Of a stretch of DNA of 33,872 nt, positions 1-8,679 are shown piece by piece. The first letter of the stretch is position 1, and every line of letters begins with the position of its first letter. The notes under the pieces were generated by a model. It did no database searches, was not told where the DNA came from, and was given only the letters and a program-made list of their open reading frames with translations. Source of the DNA: Clostridium sp. CAG:575. Its GTDB lineage: Bacteria > Bacillota > Clostridia > TANB77 > CAG-508. Location: assembly GCA_000435535.1 (NCBI GenBank), contig FR884534.1:1-33872 (forward strand). The letters run 5' to 3'. Both the position numbers and the translations under genes were made by a program.

Positions 1-113
1 TTTTCTATTTTTCACTCCAATCAAGCATTCAGAAAGGTAATCAAATATAAATACTTAAGATGCAGCCCCTCGTAATCGTATATTTTCTTAATTAACTGTA
101 ACTAATAATTTTA
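1..113. other. Window edge, no gene seen
   Basis: These bases lie downstream of rseP, which ends at 114 on the minus strand. No open frame with a ribosome site and no clear hairpin terminator was seen. The next gene of the operon may lie beyond the window edge. Confidence 0.4.
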
Positions 114-1361
114 TTAAAAAATTCTCAAGATATCATGATAAGTTATATAAATTGATAATGCAATTAATATTGAAAATCCTATTAACTGAATATTTATCTC
201 TGTCTTTTCTTTCATTGGTTTTCTACGAATTGCTTCTATTAACAAAATCAATAATTTACCACCGTCTAATGCTGGTATTGGCAATAGATTAGTTACTCCT
301 AATGATAAAGATATCAAAGCTAACATATATACAAATTCTTTAATTCCACTAGTTTTTGCTACTGCTTCTGATATACCAACAGGTCCCATCATTTGGTCTA
401 CACTAACTCCACCTGTGAATATCATTTTTATATTATCTAAAATAGATATTGCAAATTCTTTTGTTTCAATTTCTCCATAAACTAAGTGATTAATAAAAGT
501 ATCTTCTGCTTGCTTTAAGTTTACTCCTAAATAATATGAAGATATTGTATCTGGTGTTAGTTCTATATTAATCTGTTCATTACTTCTTTCGATTGTCAAT
601 AATATTGTATTTTGTCCCTTTTCTTTGATTATTTCTATTGCTTTATTAACATCATTATTAATTTCTTGGTTGTTTACTTTTATAATCTTATCATTTGATT
701 TTATTCCTTGTTTTTCTGCACTACTTCCTTTTTCAACTGATAGTATTTTGGCATTTTCGTCTAAATACATACCTGTACTTTTACTTTTTACTTCTGTTGG
801 TTTTATATTATATGTTAAATTTTCTTCATTTCTTTGTATTATTAATTCAAGTACTTCTCCATTACTTTTTTTCATGACTTTATCTAAATCATATTTATTT
901 TTTATATTTTTTCCGTTTAATTTTATAATTTTATCCCCTTGTTGTAATTCAATTTCTTGTGCTGCATAACCATCTATTACTGAATTAATTTCATTTGTTA
1001 TATATGTGCTAGAACTTGTCATTAATATAAAATACACTAGTAATCCAAAAATAATATTTACAGTCGCACCTGCTACAACTATTGCCATTCTTCTTGGGAT
1101 ACTTGCCTTTGAAAAAGAGCCTTGGTTTTCTGACCTTTCTTCTTCCCCTTCCATGCTACAAAATCCACCTAATGGTATTAATCTTATTGCATATTTAGTT
1201 TCTTTGCCTTGCTTTTTCCAAATAGTTGGTCCAAATCCAATTGCAAATTCATTTACTTTTACTTTGCATAATTTTGCAACTATTAAATGTCCTGCTTCAT
1301 GTATTGTAATTAGAAAGCCTAATAAAAATATAATTTTTAATGCTGAAATTATAATTGTCAA
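114..1361 (-). CDS. rseP: RseP/RasP-type site-2 zinc metalloprotease
   Basis: This is a membrane-embedded M50 protease that cleaves anti-sigma factors and leftover signal peptides within the membrane. The zinc motif HEAGH sits at residues 21-25 in the first transmembrane helix, and the second conserved site, PALDGG, lies in a C-terminal helix. Two PDZ-like segments lie between them, each with a GD/ND-KIIK-N core. Many Gram-positive members have only one, so the second is notable. I chose a TTG start at 1361 because AGGAGG lies 7 bases upstream (1369-1374). The longer frame to 1400 starts with GTG and runs through that ribosome site. It follows cdsA after a terminator-like hairpin. The usual dxr gene between cdsA and rseP is absent. 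The product is about 415 residues, normal for the family. Confidence 0.93.
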   Translation of the reverse strand: MTIIISALKIIFLLGFLITIHEAGHLIVAKLCKVKVNEFAIGFGPTIWKKQGKETKYAIRLIPLGGFCSMEGEEERSENQGSFSKASIPRRMAIVVAGATVNIIFGLLVYFILMTSSSTYITNEINSVIDGYAAQEIELQQGDKIIKLNGKNIKNKYDLDKVMKKSNGEVLELIIQRNEENLTYNIKPTEVKSKSTGMYLDENAKILSVEKGSSAEKQGIKSNDKIIKVNNQEINNDVNKAIEIIKEKGQNTILLTIERSNEQINIELTPDTISSYYLGVNLKQAEDTFINHLVYGEIETKEFAISILDNIKMIFTGGVSVDQMMGPVGISEAVAKTSGIKEFVYMLALISLSLGVTNLLPIPALDGGKLLILLIEAIRRKPMKEKTEINIQLIGFSILIALSIYITYHDILRIF

Positions 1362-1456
1362 AATAATTCCTCCTTTTATGATAACGTATTTTCTATTCAC
1401 AATAATTTATTAATTATTATTTATTATTACTTATTTTTTATAATTTTTTAATCTTC

Positions 1457-1489
1457 AAAAAGAGGGAATCATAATGTGTCCCTCTTTTT
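1457..1489 (-). terminator. Terminator after cdsA
   Basis: Perfect inverted repeat: AAAAAGAGGGA at 1457-1467 and TCCCTCTTTTT at 1479-1489, separated by 11 bases. Flanking A/T tracts would let it work in either direction. It separates cdsA from rseP, so rseP may depend on read-through or a promoter of its own. Confidence 0.75.
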
Positions 1490-1496
1490 ATCCCCT

Positions 1497-2309
1497 TTAT
1501 ATTATTGTAAATAACATGTATGCAAATGGTGCTATAAAAATAACACTATCTATTCTATCTAGCATTCCTCCATGTCCTGGTAATAAATTACTATAATCTT
1601 TTATATCTACATATCTTTTTATTGTTGATGCTGCGAAATCTCCAATTTGTCCTATAAGGCTTAATACAATTCCTGTAATTCCTATAAATATATATGAATA
1701 ATTAAATGAAAAATATGTATTTAAAATCCATGTATATATTAACATTAATACTACAGATCCTACTGTCCCTGCAATACATCCTTCTATTGACTTTTTAGGG
1801 CTTACTTTGCTAAATTTGTGTTTTCCAATTTTACTTCCAACACAATAAGCAAATATATCAGTTCCCCATGATGCAATTAAAATATATCCTATTAATAATT
1901 TTCCATTTTCCATTCCATTAACTAATGCTAAAAACGTAGTAAATATTGATACATAGCATATTCCTAAAAAAGTATATGCCATATCTTTAAATGTTGTTTT
2001 CATATCTGTTGCAATTACTTGTGCAAATAATACTAATAAAAATATTGGTACACTATATATAAATACTTGTGCTAAATATTGGTGTGGCACAAAATTTATT
2101 ATAGCGATTAATGCACAACTACAATATCCTACCCATTTTATTGGTTTGCATACTTTTGATATTGCTTTTAAATATTCATCCATTGATACTAATGCTATTA
2201 ATCCTAGTAATATTCCAATTATATATTTATTTGGTACTAATAACATTACTACAACAGCTAGGGCTACTATAAAACCTGAGGCTATTCTTTTTGAATCCAT
2301 TTCCATCAT
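1497..2309 (-). CDS. cdsA: Phosphatidate cytidylyltransferase
   Basis: It makes CDP-diacylglycerol from phosphatidic acid and CTP at the membrane, the branch point for phospholipids. The sequence is almost entirely hydrophobic helices. The family signature is near the C-terminus, LLPGHGGMLDRIDS, with the metal-binding Asp residues. At about 270 residues it has the usual length. AGGAGAAAGG lies just upstream of two adjacent ATG codons at 2309 and 2306, and either could be the start. uppS is directly upstream on the same strand, the order common in Firmicutes and proteobacteria. Confidence 0.95.
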   Translation of the reverse strand: MMEMDSKRIASGFIVALAVVVMLLVPNKYIIGILLGLIALVSMDEYLKAISKVCKPIKWVGYCSCALIAIINFVPHQYLAQVFIYSVPIFLLVLFAQVIATDMKTTFKDMAYTFLGICYVSIFTTFLALVNGMENGKLLIGYILIASWGTDIFAYCVGSKIGKHKFSKVSPKKSIEGCIAGTVGSVVLMLIYTWILNTYFSFNYSYIFIGITGIVLSLIGQIGDFAASTIKRYVDIKDYSNLLPGHGGMLDRIDSVIFIAPFAYMLFTII

Positions 2310-2372
2310 ATTCCTTTCTCCTAAGGTATCTATTTTTTTCTAGTTTTATTTTATAATTATTTATATCTTTTA

Positions 2373-3080
2373 TTATTTTGCTCCAAATTTTCTATTTCTT
2401 TTTTGATAAACACTAATTGCTTCATCTAAGTCTGTTTCTGAAAAATCTGGCCAATATTTGTCTACAAATAAAAATTCAGTATATACTAATTGCCATGGTA
2501 AGAAATTGCTTAATCTTAATTCCCCACTTGTTCTTATTAACAAGTCTGGGTCTGGTTGGCCTTTTGTATATAAATTACTAGAAATAAGTTCTTCTGTTAT
2601 ATCTTTTATTTCTATTTCATTTTGTTTTACTTTTTGAGCTATTTCTTTTACAGCTGCTACTATTTCATCTCTTCCACCATAATTTAATGCAATATTAAAA
2701 GTAATACCAGTATTATTTTTTGTTCTTTCCATACATTTTTCTATTTTATCTATCATTTTATTAGAAAGATTTTCTCTACTACCAATTATTTTTACTTTAA
2801 TATTCTCTGAATCTGCTCTTTTGCTATAATCATCTAAATAATTTTGGAATAATGTCATTAAACTATTAACTTCTTCTTCTGTTCTTTTCCAATTTTCTGT
2901 AGAAAAAGCATATACTGTAATATATTTTATTCCTATTTTATTAGCATATCTAACTATTTTTTCAAGTGTTTTTGCTCCTTCTTTATGTCCCAATGCTACA
3001 GGAAGGTTTCTTTTTTTAGCCCATCTTCTATTTCCATCCATTATTATGGCTATATGTTTTGGTAAGTTATCTTGTTCCAT
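2373..3080 (-). CDS. uppS: Undecaprenyl diphosphate synthase (cis-prenyltransferase)
   Basis: It elongates farnesyl diphosphate with isopentenyl diphosphate to undecaprenyl diphosphate, the lipid carrier for peptidoglycan and wall polymers. Conserved signatures are IMDGNRRWA with catalytic Asp15 near the N-terminus, LGHKEG, NYGGRDEI, and PDLLIRTSGE followed by LSNFLPWQ. At 235 residues it is slightly shorter than E. coli UppS but typical of Firmicutes. AGGAGG lies 4 bases before the ATG. It follows ispA, its likely source of allylic substrate, by 56 bases. Confidence 0.96.
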   Translation of the reverse strand: MEQDNLPKHIAIIMDGNRRWAKKRNLPVALGHKEGAKTLEKIVRYANKIGIKYITVYAFSTENWKRTEEEVNSLMTLFQNYLDDYSKRADSENIKVKIIGSRENLSNKMIDKIEKCMERTKNNTGITFNIALNYGGRDEIVAAVKEIAQKVKQNEIEIKDITEELISSNLYTKGQPDPDLLIRTSGELRLSNFLPWQLVYTEFLFVDKYWPDFSETDLDEAISVYQKRNRKFGAK

Positions 3081-3136
3081 AAGTCCTCCTAAATAAAGTA
3101 TATTCTATTTGTTTTAGTTATATTTATTTATATTTT

Positions 3137-4075
3137 TTATTTATTTCTATTTTGAATATATTCAGCTAATTGTTTTAAAAATTTAGCTTTTTCTCCATAA
3201 TTTTCTAGTTGTTCTATTGCTTCTTTTGTAATTTTATTTAATTCTTCTTTTGCTCCATCAAGTCCATAGTAAGAAACATATGTGCATTTTCCAAGTTCTT
3301 TGTCATTTCCAACTGGTTTTCCTGTTATTTTTTCGTCTCCTTCTTCTGAAAGGATATCATCTTTAATTTGAAAAGCTAATCCGATTTTTTCTGCATATAT
3401 TGATAACTTTTCAATATCTTTTTCTGATGCATTTGCTAGAATTGCTCCCATTCTTACACATAATTTTAATAGTGCTCCAGTTTTATTTTCATGGATGTAT
3501 TTTAACATTTCTTTTGAAATATTTTGTCCTTCTAATTCTGTATCCAAATATTCTCCTGCTATCATTCTATCAACAGCTACTGTAAATTCTTGAAAAGCTC
3601 TTACTTTACTTTCAAAATTTTCTTTATATTGATTTTTTATTGAATACAAAATTTCATTGCTTATTACAATATATGACTGATTTAAAAGTCCATCCCCAGC
3701 AAGTAATGCCGTCGCATGGTTAAATTGTTTATGGTTTGTTGGTTTTCCATGGCGCAAATCATCATTGTCTATTTCTGGTAAATCATCATGTATTAATGAA
3801 AAATTGTGCACCATTTCTATTGCAACTGCAAATGGCATGCATTCTTCAAAATCACAATTTTCTATATTGCAATTTGTTTTGCTATAATTATCATTTTTTA
3901 ATAGTTGATAAGTTGCTAATACTAAAATTGGTCTTAACCTTTTTCCTCCAGCCATTAAGCTATATTCCATAGATCTATTAAGTATTTCTTCTGGGCACTT
4001 TTCATTCCTTGTATATTTTTCTAATTCGCTATTTACTATATTTTGGTATTTCTTTAAATTTTCTTTGAATTCCAT
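3137..4075 (-). CDS. ispA: Farnesyl/geranyl diphosphate synthase (trans-polyprenyl synthase)
   Basis: It condenses DMAPP or GPP with IPP to make farnesyl-type diphosphates. The first Asp-rich motif is DDLPEIDNDD (Asp97, Asp98, Asp106) and GGKRLRP is upstream. The second motif reads DDILSEEGD (Asp239, Asp240), where families usually have DDILD, so one Asp is replaced by Ser243. GKPVGNDKELGKCTYVS follows as expected. Its 312 residues include an insertion near residues 62-80 with several Asn and Cys. GAGGAA precedes the ATG. Its place between frr and uppS suggests it feeds UppS. The exact chain length made cannot be read from sequence alone. Confidence 0.93.
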   Translation of the reverse strand: MEFKENLKKYQNIVNSELEKYTRNEKCPEEILNRSMEYSLMAGGKRLRPILVLATYQLLKNDNYSKTNCNIENCDFEECMPFAVAIEMVHNFSLIHDDLPEIDNDDLRHGKPTNHKQFNHATALLAGDGLLNQSYIVISNEILYSIKNQYKENFESKVRAFQEFTVAVDRMIAGEYLDTELEGQNISKEMLKYIHENKTGALLKLCVRMGAILANASEKDIEKLSIYAEKIGLAFQIKDDILSEEGDEKITGKPVGNDKELGKCTYVSYYGLDGAKEELNKITKEAIEQLENYGEKAKFLKQLAEYIQNRNK

Positions 4076-4136
4076 AAAATTTCCTCGATTATATTTTCAA
4101 ATTTAAACTATCTTGCTTTTATAGTATTACAATCTT

Positions 4137-4685
4137 TTAAACAGACATAACTTCTTTTTCTTTATCTGCTAAAATTTTGTCAATTTCTTCTACACTTTTG
4201 TCTGTTAATTTTTGAATTTGCTCTTCTGCTTGTTTAAGTTCATCTTCTGTTATATTTCCTTCTTTTTGTTCTGCTTTTGCTTCTTCTATTCCATCTCTTC
4301 TTACAGAACGTACAGCAATTTTAGCTTCTTCTGCCATTTTTTTGATTTCTTTTACTAAATCTTTTCTTCTTTCTTCTGTTAATTCTGGAAAGGCTAATCT
4401 AATAACTTTTCCATCATTATTTGGATTAATTCCAATATCTGATGCTAATATTGCTTTTTCAATTTCTTTTAAAACACTCATATCCCATGGTTGAATAACT
4501 ATTAATCTTGCTTCTGGTACAGAAACCCCTGCAACTTGATTTATTGGTGTTGGTGTTCCATAATAGTCTATTTTTACTTTATTTAATATTGCAGGATTTG
4601 CTCTACCTGCTCTAACTTCTGATAGTTTTTCGCTATAAACACTTATTGTTTTATTCATTTTTTCTTTTATATTTGTATAATCCAT
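4137..4685 (-). CDS. frr: Ribosome recycling factor
   Basis: It releases ribosomes from mRNA after termination together with EF-G. Signatures are SEVRAGRANPAIL, YYGTPTPINQVA and RRDGIEEAK, in a protein dominated by long coiled-coil helices. I start it at the ATG at 4685, giving 182 residues starting MDYTNIK. AAGGAG lies about 10 bases upstream, and the family is normally about 185 residues. The open frame extends to 4712, but that adds a basic stretch that overlaps the ribosome site. It is normally directly after pyrH, but here a membrane-protein gene lies between them. Confidence 0.95.
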   Translation of the reverse strand: MDYTNIKEKMNKTISVYSEKLSEVRAGRANPAILNKVKIDYYGTPTPINQVAGVSVPEARLIVIQPWDMSVLKEIEKAILASDIGINPNNDGKVIRLAFPELTEERRKDLVKEIKKMAEEAKIAVRSVRRDGIEEAKAEQKEGNITEDELKQAEEQIQKLTDKSVEEIDKILADKEKEVMSV

Positions 4686-4756
4686 AATCTTTTTTCTCCT
4701 TTTTTGTCCCATAGGACTGTTTTTTGTATGACATTTTTATCTGTTTATGATATATT

Positions 4757-5779
4757 TTATTTTTTTGGTGTTCCTAACATTTTTGTTATATCAGCAGATA
4801 AAGCTACTAATATAGTCAATAATATGTATAACCAAATAATTCCATCTTTTGTTAATGTTTTTGTTAGATTTTGTAGTGCAAAACCTACTAAAAAATATAT
4901 ACTTAATATAATAATTATTTTTACAAAAACTTTTTTTACACTTTTAGTTGCATTTTGTGTTATTTTATCATCTATAAAAATTCTTTTAGCTTGTGTATTT
5001 ATGTGTAATGCTATAGAATCAGCAAATTCCTTTTCTAGTACGATTTCTTTCATTGTTTTTTTATCTATTAAAAATTCTTCGTTCTGAATTTTTTCTTTAT
5101 ATAGATTTATACTATTTTTTAAGTTTTCGCCTTTAAATGTATAATTGCTAGCTTTTGCAATTAATCCATATTCAATTATTTTTTCTAATATGTAAAACAA
5201 AATGCTTAGTGATGATATTTTATTGAATATAAATATCTTAATTATTAGCAAGATAATTATAAATATAAATGATTCTATTTTATATATCTTAAATACTTGT
5301 TGTAGTTCTTCATCTTTTTGCTTATCTATTATATTATCTTTTAATAGCTCATTTTTTATTACTTCTTGTAAATCATTATATTGCACATTATATGAATTAA
5401 ATGTATTTAATAATTTTTCTTCTAATTCACTTTTTGTAATTTCAATATTTTTAGGGAATAAGAAATTTAACATTATTATTTCATGTTCTTTTATTGTATT
5501 TAAATTTACACTGAAATTTGGTTTAATTATATAGTTTTGTGAATTTATATCATTTTCGTCGTATTCTATTTTTAAATAGCCTTTTATATTCATATCAATT
5601 ATTGCAGATAATATTAAATCAAAATTATTATTTGTTTTTTTATCATTTATGCTGCCTATAATTATTGAATCCATTTTTGTTATTTCTTGATTTGTTATAT
5701 TTTTATTGGTTTGTGAATTATAATACTTTAAATATATCCATATAATTATAATTATGTTTATAAGTATTAGTATTAGCAT
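4757..5779 (-). CDS. DUF2207-like membrane protein, C-terminal part only
   Basis: The function is unknown. A hydrophobic helix spans residues 1-18. A cytosolic segment at about 36-165 follows, with the pattern I-GSIND...LSAIIDMNIKGYLKI and KEHEIIMLNFLF, which resembles the conserved cytosolic part of DUF2207 proteins. Further helices lie at about 169-186, 284-303 and 313-329. The large extracellular N-terminal domain of typical DUF2207 proteins is absent. AAGGAG overlaps the pyrH stop codon and the gap is only 9 bases, so it is probably coupled to pyrH. It interrupts the very conserved pyrH-frr pair. The DUF2207 assignment rests on pattern memory and is moderate. Confidence 0.7.
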   Translation of the reverse strand: MLILILINIIIIIWIYLKYYNSQTNKNITNQEITKMDSIIIGSINDKKTNNNFDLILSAIIDMNIKGYLKIEYDENDINSQNYIIKPNFSVNLNTIKEHEIIMLNFLFPKNIEITKSELEEKLLNTFNSYNVQYNDLQEVIKNELLKDNIIDKQKDEELQQVFKIYKIESFIFIIILLIIKIFIFNKISSLSILFYILEKIIEYGLIAKASNYTFKGENLKNSINLYKEKIQNEEFLIDKKTMKEIVLEKEFADSIALHINTQAKRIFIDDKITQNATKSVKKVFVKIIIILSIYFLVGFALQNLTKTLTKDGIIWLYILLTILVALSADITKMLGTPKK

Positions 5780-5788
5780 AGATTCTCC

Positions 5789-6496
5789 TTATTTTACTAA
5801 TGTTCCTATATGTTCCCCTTTAACTGCTCTTACTATATTTTCTGGGTCTGCAATTCCGAATACTAATAGTGGTATATTATTATCTCTACATAATGCTGTT
5901 GCTGTTGAATCCATTACTTTTAAGTCTTTTTCTAGTACTTCTAAATAAGATATTTTATCATATCTTTCTGCATTTGCATCTAATTTAGGGTCTGCTGAAT
6001 ATACTGCATCAATTGCTTTTCCTAGTAATATTATATCTGCTTGTATTTCTGTTGCTCTTAATACTGCTGCTGTATCTGTTGTAAAATATGGATGTCCTGT
6101 ACCACATGAAAAAATTACAACTCTTCCCTTTTCTAGATGTTTTTCTGCTTTTCTAATTATAAATGGTTCTGCTATTTCTCTCATTTCAATGGCTGTTTGA
6201 ACTCTTGAATATATTCCTCTTGCTTCTAGTGCGTCTTGCAATGCTAAACCGTTCATCGCTGTTGCTAACATTCCCATATAATCTGCTGTAGCTCTTTCCA
6301 TTTGGTGACCTTGTCTTCCTCTCCAGAAATTTCCTCCTCCTACAACTACGCCAACTTCTACTCCCATGTCTACTACTTCTTTTATTTTATCACATATTTT
6401 TCCAACTGTTTCTACATCAACACCAGTTTTCTTTTCTCCTGCTAATGCTTCTCCACTTAGTTTTAATAATACTCTTTTGTATTTTGCTTCTGACAC
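5789..6496 (-). CDS. pyrH: UMP kinase
   Basis: It phosphorylates UMP to UDP in pyrimidine supply. The amino-acid-kinase fold shows in KLSGEAL near the N-terminus, [28 protein letters not shown] and [10 protein letters not shown] prefer the GTG at 6496 (235 residues). AAGGAG ends one base before the upstream GTG at 6505, too close to serve it. A terminator-like hairpin separates it from tsf, so it may have its own promoter in 6506-6646. The stop codon overlaps the ribosome site of the next gene. Confidence 0.95.
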   Translation of the reverse strand: MSEAKYKRVLLKLSGEALAGEKKTGVDVETVGKICDKIKEVVDMGVEVGVVVGGGNFWRGRQGHQMERATADYMGMLATAMNGLALQDALEARGIYSRVQTAIEMREIAEPFIIRKAEKHLEKGRVVIFSCGTGHPYFTTDTAAVLRATEIQADIILLGKAIDAVYSADPKLDANAERYDKISYLEVLEKDLKVMDSTATALCRDNNIPLLVFGIADPENIVRAVKGEHIGTLVK

Positions 6497-6597
6497 TTTA
6501 TTCACTCTCCTTAACTTTTTATTATATGCATTCTATCATATATTTTATAAATTGAATAGTGTTTTTTAGATTTTTGGCAAAAAAAAAATAATTACCG

Positions 6598-6619
6598 ATT
6601 ATTACAGCTTTGTAATAAT
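6598..6619 (-). promoter_or_regulatory. Small perfect hairpin upstream of pyrH
   Basis: ATTATTACA at 6598-6606 pairs with TGTAATAAT at 6611-6619 around a 4-base loop. On the minus strand it is followed, after 8 bases, by a run of nine T. This is in the pyrH leader and could be a weak terminator or attenuator. No known RNA family is claimed. Confidence 0.35.
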
Positions 6620-6646
6620 ATATGTATATATTACTGACCTGCAAAC

Positions 6647-6684
6647 AAAAAATCCTTTTGGGTTATTTTCCAAAAGGATTTTTT
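6647..6684 (-). terminator. Terminator after tsf
   Basis: A 15-bp inverted repeat, AAAAAATCCTTTTGG and CCAAAAGGATTTTTT, with a short loop, starting 3 bases after the tsf stop codon. T-runs are present on both sides. It would end rpsB-tsf transcripts before pyrH. Confidence 0.85.
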
Positions 6685-6687
6685 AAA

Positions 6688-7566
6688 TTATTTTAATTGA
6701 TTCATAACTTCTTCAGCAAAGTTTTCTTCTTTTTTCTCTATTCCTTCACCTTTTTCAAATCTTGCAAATGCAACAACATCACTATTTGTTTCTGTTAGTA
6801 ATTGAGAAACTTTTTTGTTTGGATCTTTTACAAATGCTTGGTCTACTAAGCAGATTTCTTCATAGAATTTTCCGATTCTTCCTTGTACTATTTTTTCTGC
6901 TATTGCTTCTGGTTTTCCTTCATTCATTGTTTGAATTTTTAGGATTTCCATTTCTTTATCTACTCTTTCTTGTGGTACTTCTTCTTTTCTTACATATTCA
7001 GGTCTTGCTGCAGCTATTTGCATACAAATGTCTTTTGCAACTTCTTCTGTTCCTTTTGACATATTTACTAAAACAGCTATTTTCCCATCACCATGGATAT
7101 ATTTTGCAACTAATCCTTCAGCTTCAAATCTTGCAAATCTTCTGATTGATAAGTTTTCTCCAATTGTTGCTATTTTTCCAACTAATGCTTCTTGTACTGT
7201 TTTTCCTTCTTCGAATTCAGCTGGTTGTGCTAATAATTCTTCTACGTCTTTTGGATTTTTGTCAACAACTTGTTTTGCAACATTCATTACAAATGTTTTG
7301 AATTCTTCATTTTTAGCAACAAAGTCTGTTTCTGAGTTTACTTCAACTATTGCTCCTGTTTTTCCATCTTCTGAAATATATGCTTCAACTAATCCTTCTG
7401 CTGCAACTCTTCCTGATTTTTTAGCTGCTTTTGCAATTCCTCTTTCTCTTAAAAGATCCATTGCTTTTTCCATATCTCCGTCTGTTTCTGTTAAAACTTT
7501 TTTGCAGTCCATCATTCCTGCACCTGTTTTTTCTCTTAATTCTTTAACTAAGCTTGCTGTAATCAT
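6688..7566 (-). CDS. tsf: Translation elongation factor Ts
   Basis: It is the nucleotide exchange factor for EF-Tu. The N-terminal UBA-like domain has LREKTGAGMMDCKKVL, and the core has NSETDFVAKNEEF, the EF-Tu contact loop with the TDFV motif. Its 292 residues match the family. AAGGAGG precedes the ATG by about 8 bases. It follows rpsB after 129 bases that contain an unusual structured element, and it is closed by a strong terminator. Confidence 0.97.
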   Translation of the reverse strand: MITASLVKELREKTGAGMMDCKKVLTETDGDMEKAMDLLRERGIAKAAKKSGRVAAEGLVEAYISEDGKTGAIVEVNSETDFVAKNEEFKTFVMNVAKQVVDKNPKDVEELLAQPAEFEEGKTVQEALVGKIATIGENLSIRRFARFEAEGLVAKYIHGDGKIAVLVNMSKGTEEVAKDICMQIAAARPEYVRKEEVPQERVDKEMEILKIQTMNEGKPEAIAEKIVQGRIGKFYEEICLVDQAFVKDPNKKVSQLLTETNSDVVAFARFEKGEGIEKKEENFAEEVMNQLK

Positions 7567-7589
7567 TTAAAATTCCTCCTTTTATTAAT

Positions 7590-7686
7590 CATAACTTTTT
7601 GTTATGTATTTATTTACAAAAAATTGTTTAAAAAGGCAAGCTTGCTACGTCCGAATCATTTTCGCACGAGCGTTGCTCGCCCTTTT
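7590..7686 (-). promoter_or_regulatory. Structured rpsB-tsf intergenic element
   Basis: This spacer is much richer in G and C than its surroundings. It contains the 10-bp palindrome GCAAGCTTGC (7636-7645), the hairpin CGAGC-GTT-GCTCG (7667-7679) and outer arms AAAAGG / CCTTTT that could close a larger stem. A further hairpin CATAAC-TTTTT-GTTATG lies at 7590-7606, just before the tsf ribosome site. It may attenuate rpsB transcripts or protect an mRNA end. It could also be a dispersed repeat. Confidence 0.4.
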
Positions 7687-7695
7687 CATAATTTA

Positions 7696-8649
7696 TTATT
7701 CTGTTACTTCTTCAGCGTTTTCTACAACTTCTTCCATTGATGCTGGTTCTGTTGTTTCAACTTGTTCTTCGCTTTCTTCAGCTTCAAAGCTTTCACCTTG
7801 TTTACCTTCGATAACTGCATTTGCCATAACATCTGCTATTAATTTAACAGCTCTTATTGCATCATCGTTTCCAGGAATTGCATAATCAACTTCTTCTGGA
7901 TTGCAGTTTGTATCTACTAAACCAATAACTGGTATATTTAATTTTTTAGCTTCTAATATTGCTATGTGTTCTTTTTTAGGATCTACTAAGAATATAACTC
8001 CTGGTAATTTATCCATTTCTTTGATTCCACCTAAGTTTCTTTCTAGTTTATCCATTTCTTTCTTTAATAAGATTACTTCTTTTTTAGGTAATCTATCAAA
8101 TGTTCCATCTTCTTGCATTGTTTCTAAGTCTTTTAATCTTTGTACTCTTGTTCTAATTGTTTCAAAGTTTGTTAACATTCCACCTAACCATCTTTGATCA
8201 ACATAGTACATTCCTGATTTGATTGCTGCGTCTTTAACACATTCTTGTGCTTGTTTTTTTGTTCCTACGTCAAATGTACCATCTTCTTGCATTTTTTCTA
8301 AATCTTTTAATCTTTGTACTCTTGTTCTGATTGTATCGAAGTTTGTTAACATTCCTCCTAACCATCTTTGGTCAATATAGTACATTCCTGATTTTTCTGC
8401 TGCTTCTTTAACACATTCTTGTGCTTGTTTTTTTGTTCCTACAAATAGAACTGTTTTTCCTTCTTCTGCTTGTTCTTTTAAGAAAGCATATGCTTCATCG
8501 ATTTTTTTAGATGTTTTTTGTAAATCGATTATATGGATTCCGTTTCTAGCTTGGAATATATATTCAGCCATTTTAGGATCCCATCTTCTTGTTTGATGTC
8601 CAAAGTGAACACCTGCTTCAAGTAATTGTTTCATTGCAACTACTGCCAT
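7696..8649 (-). CDS. rpsB: Ribosomal protein S2 with internal 58-residue tandem duplication
   Basis: S2 binds late to the head of the 30S subunit. The N-terminus [19 protein letters not shown] is classic, and I start at the ATG at 8649 because GGGAGG lies 8 bases upstream; the open frame continues to 8694. The product is 317 residues, where a usual S2 with its tail would be about 259. The excess is an exact in-frame tandem repeat. A segment from [11 protein letters not shown] to MQEDGTFD occurs twice in a row, with 53 of 58 residues identical. After the second copy the normal sequence resumes at RLPKKEV. The C-terminal tail is acidic. The duplication covers part of the alpha/beta core and the start of the coiled-coil helix, so it should disturb the fold unless one copy is looped out. 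It may be real or an assembly chimera of two alleles. Confidence 0.95.
   Translation of the reverse strand: MAVVAMKQLLEAGVHFGHQTRRWDPKMAEYIFQARNGIHIIDLQKTSKKIDEAYAFLKEQAEEGKTVLFVGTKKQAQECVKEAAEKSGMYYIDQRWLGGMLTNFDTIRTRVQRLKDLEKMQEDGTFDVGTKKQAQECVKDAAIKSGMYYVDQRWLGGMLTNFETIRTRVQRLKDLETMQEDGTFDRLPKKEVILLKKEMDKLERNLGGIKEMDKLPGVIFLVDPKKEHIAILEAKKLNIPVIGLVDTNCNPEEVDYAIPGNDDAIRAVKLIADVMANAVIEGKQGESFEAEESEEQVETTEPASMEEVVENAEEVTE
8095..8442 (-). repeat. In-frame tandem duplication inside rpsB (2 x 174 bp)
   Basis: Copy 1 is 8269-8442 and copy 2 is 8095-8268, directly adjacent on the minus strand. By eye about 14 of 174 bases differ, giving 5 amino-acid changes (E/D, E/I, I/V, D/E, K/T). The other changes are mostly at third codon positions. 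The unit is exactly 58 codons, so the frame is kept. Confidence 0.95.
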
Positions 8650-8679
8650 TTTAAATTCCTCCCTTTTTGTTTTTACTTC

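Noticed and set aside
1362..1400. GTG start for rseP at 1400
   Set aside because: The extra codons read through the AGGAGG site that serves the TTG at 1361.
7028..7570. Long plus-strand open frame opposite tsf
   Set aside because: It mirrors the codon pattern of tsf, has no good ribosome site and its protein is low-complexity Ser/Phe-rich. A shadow frame.
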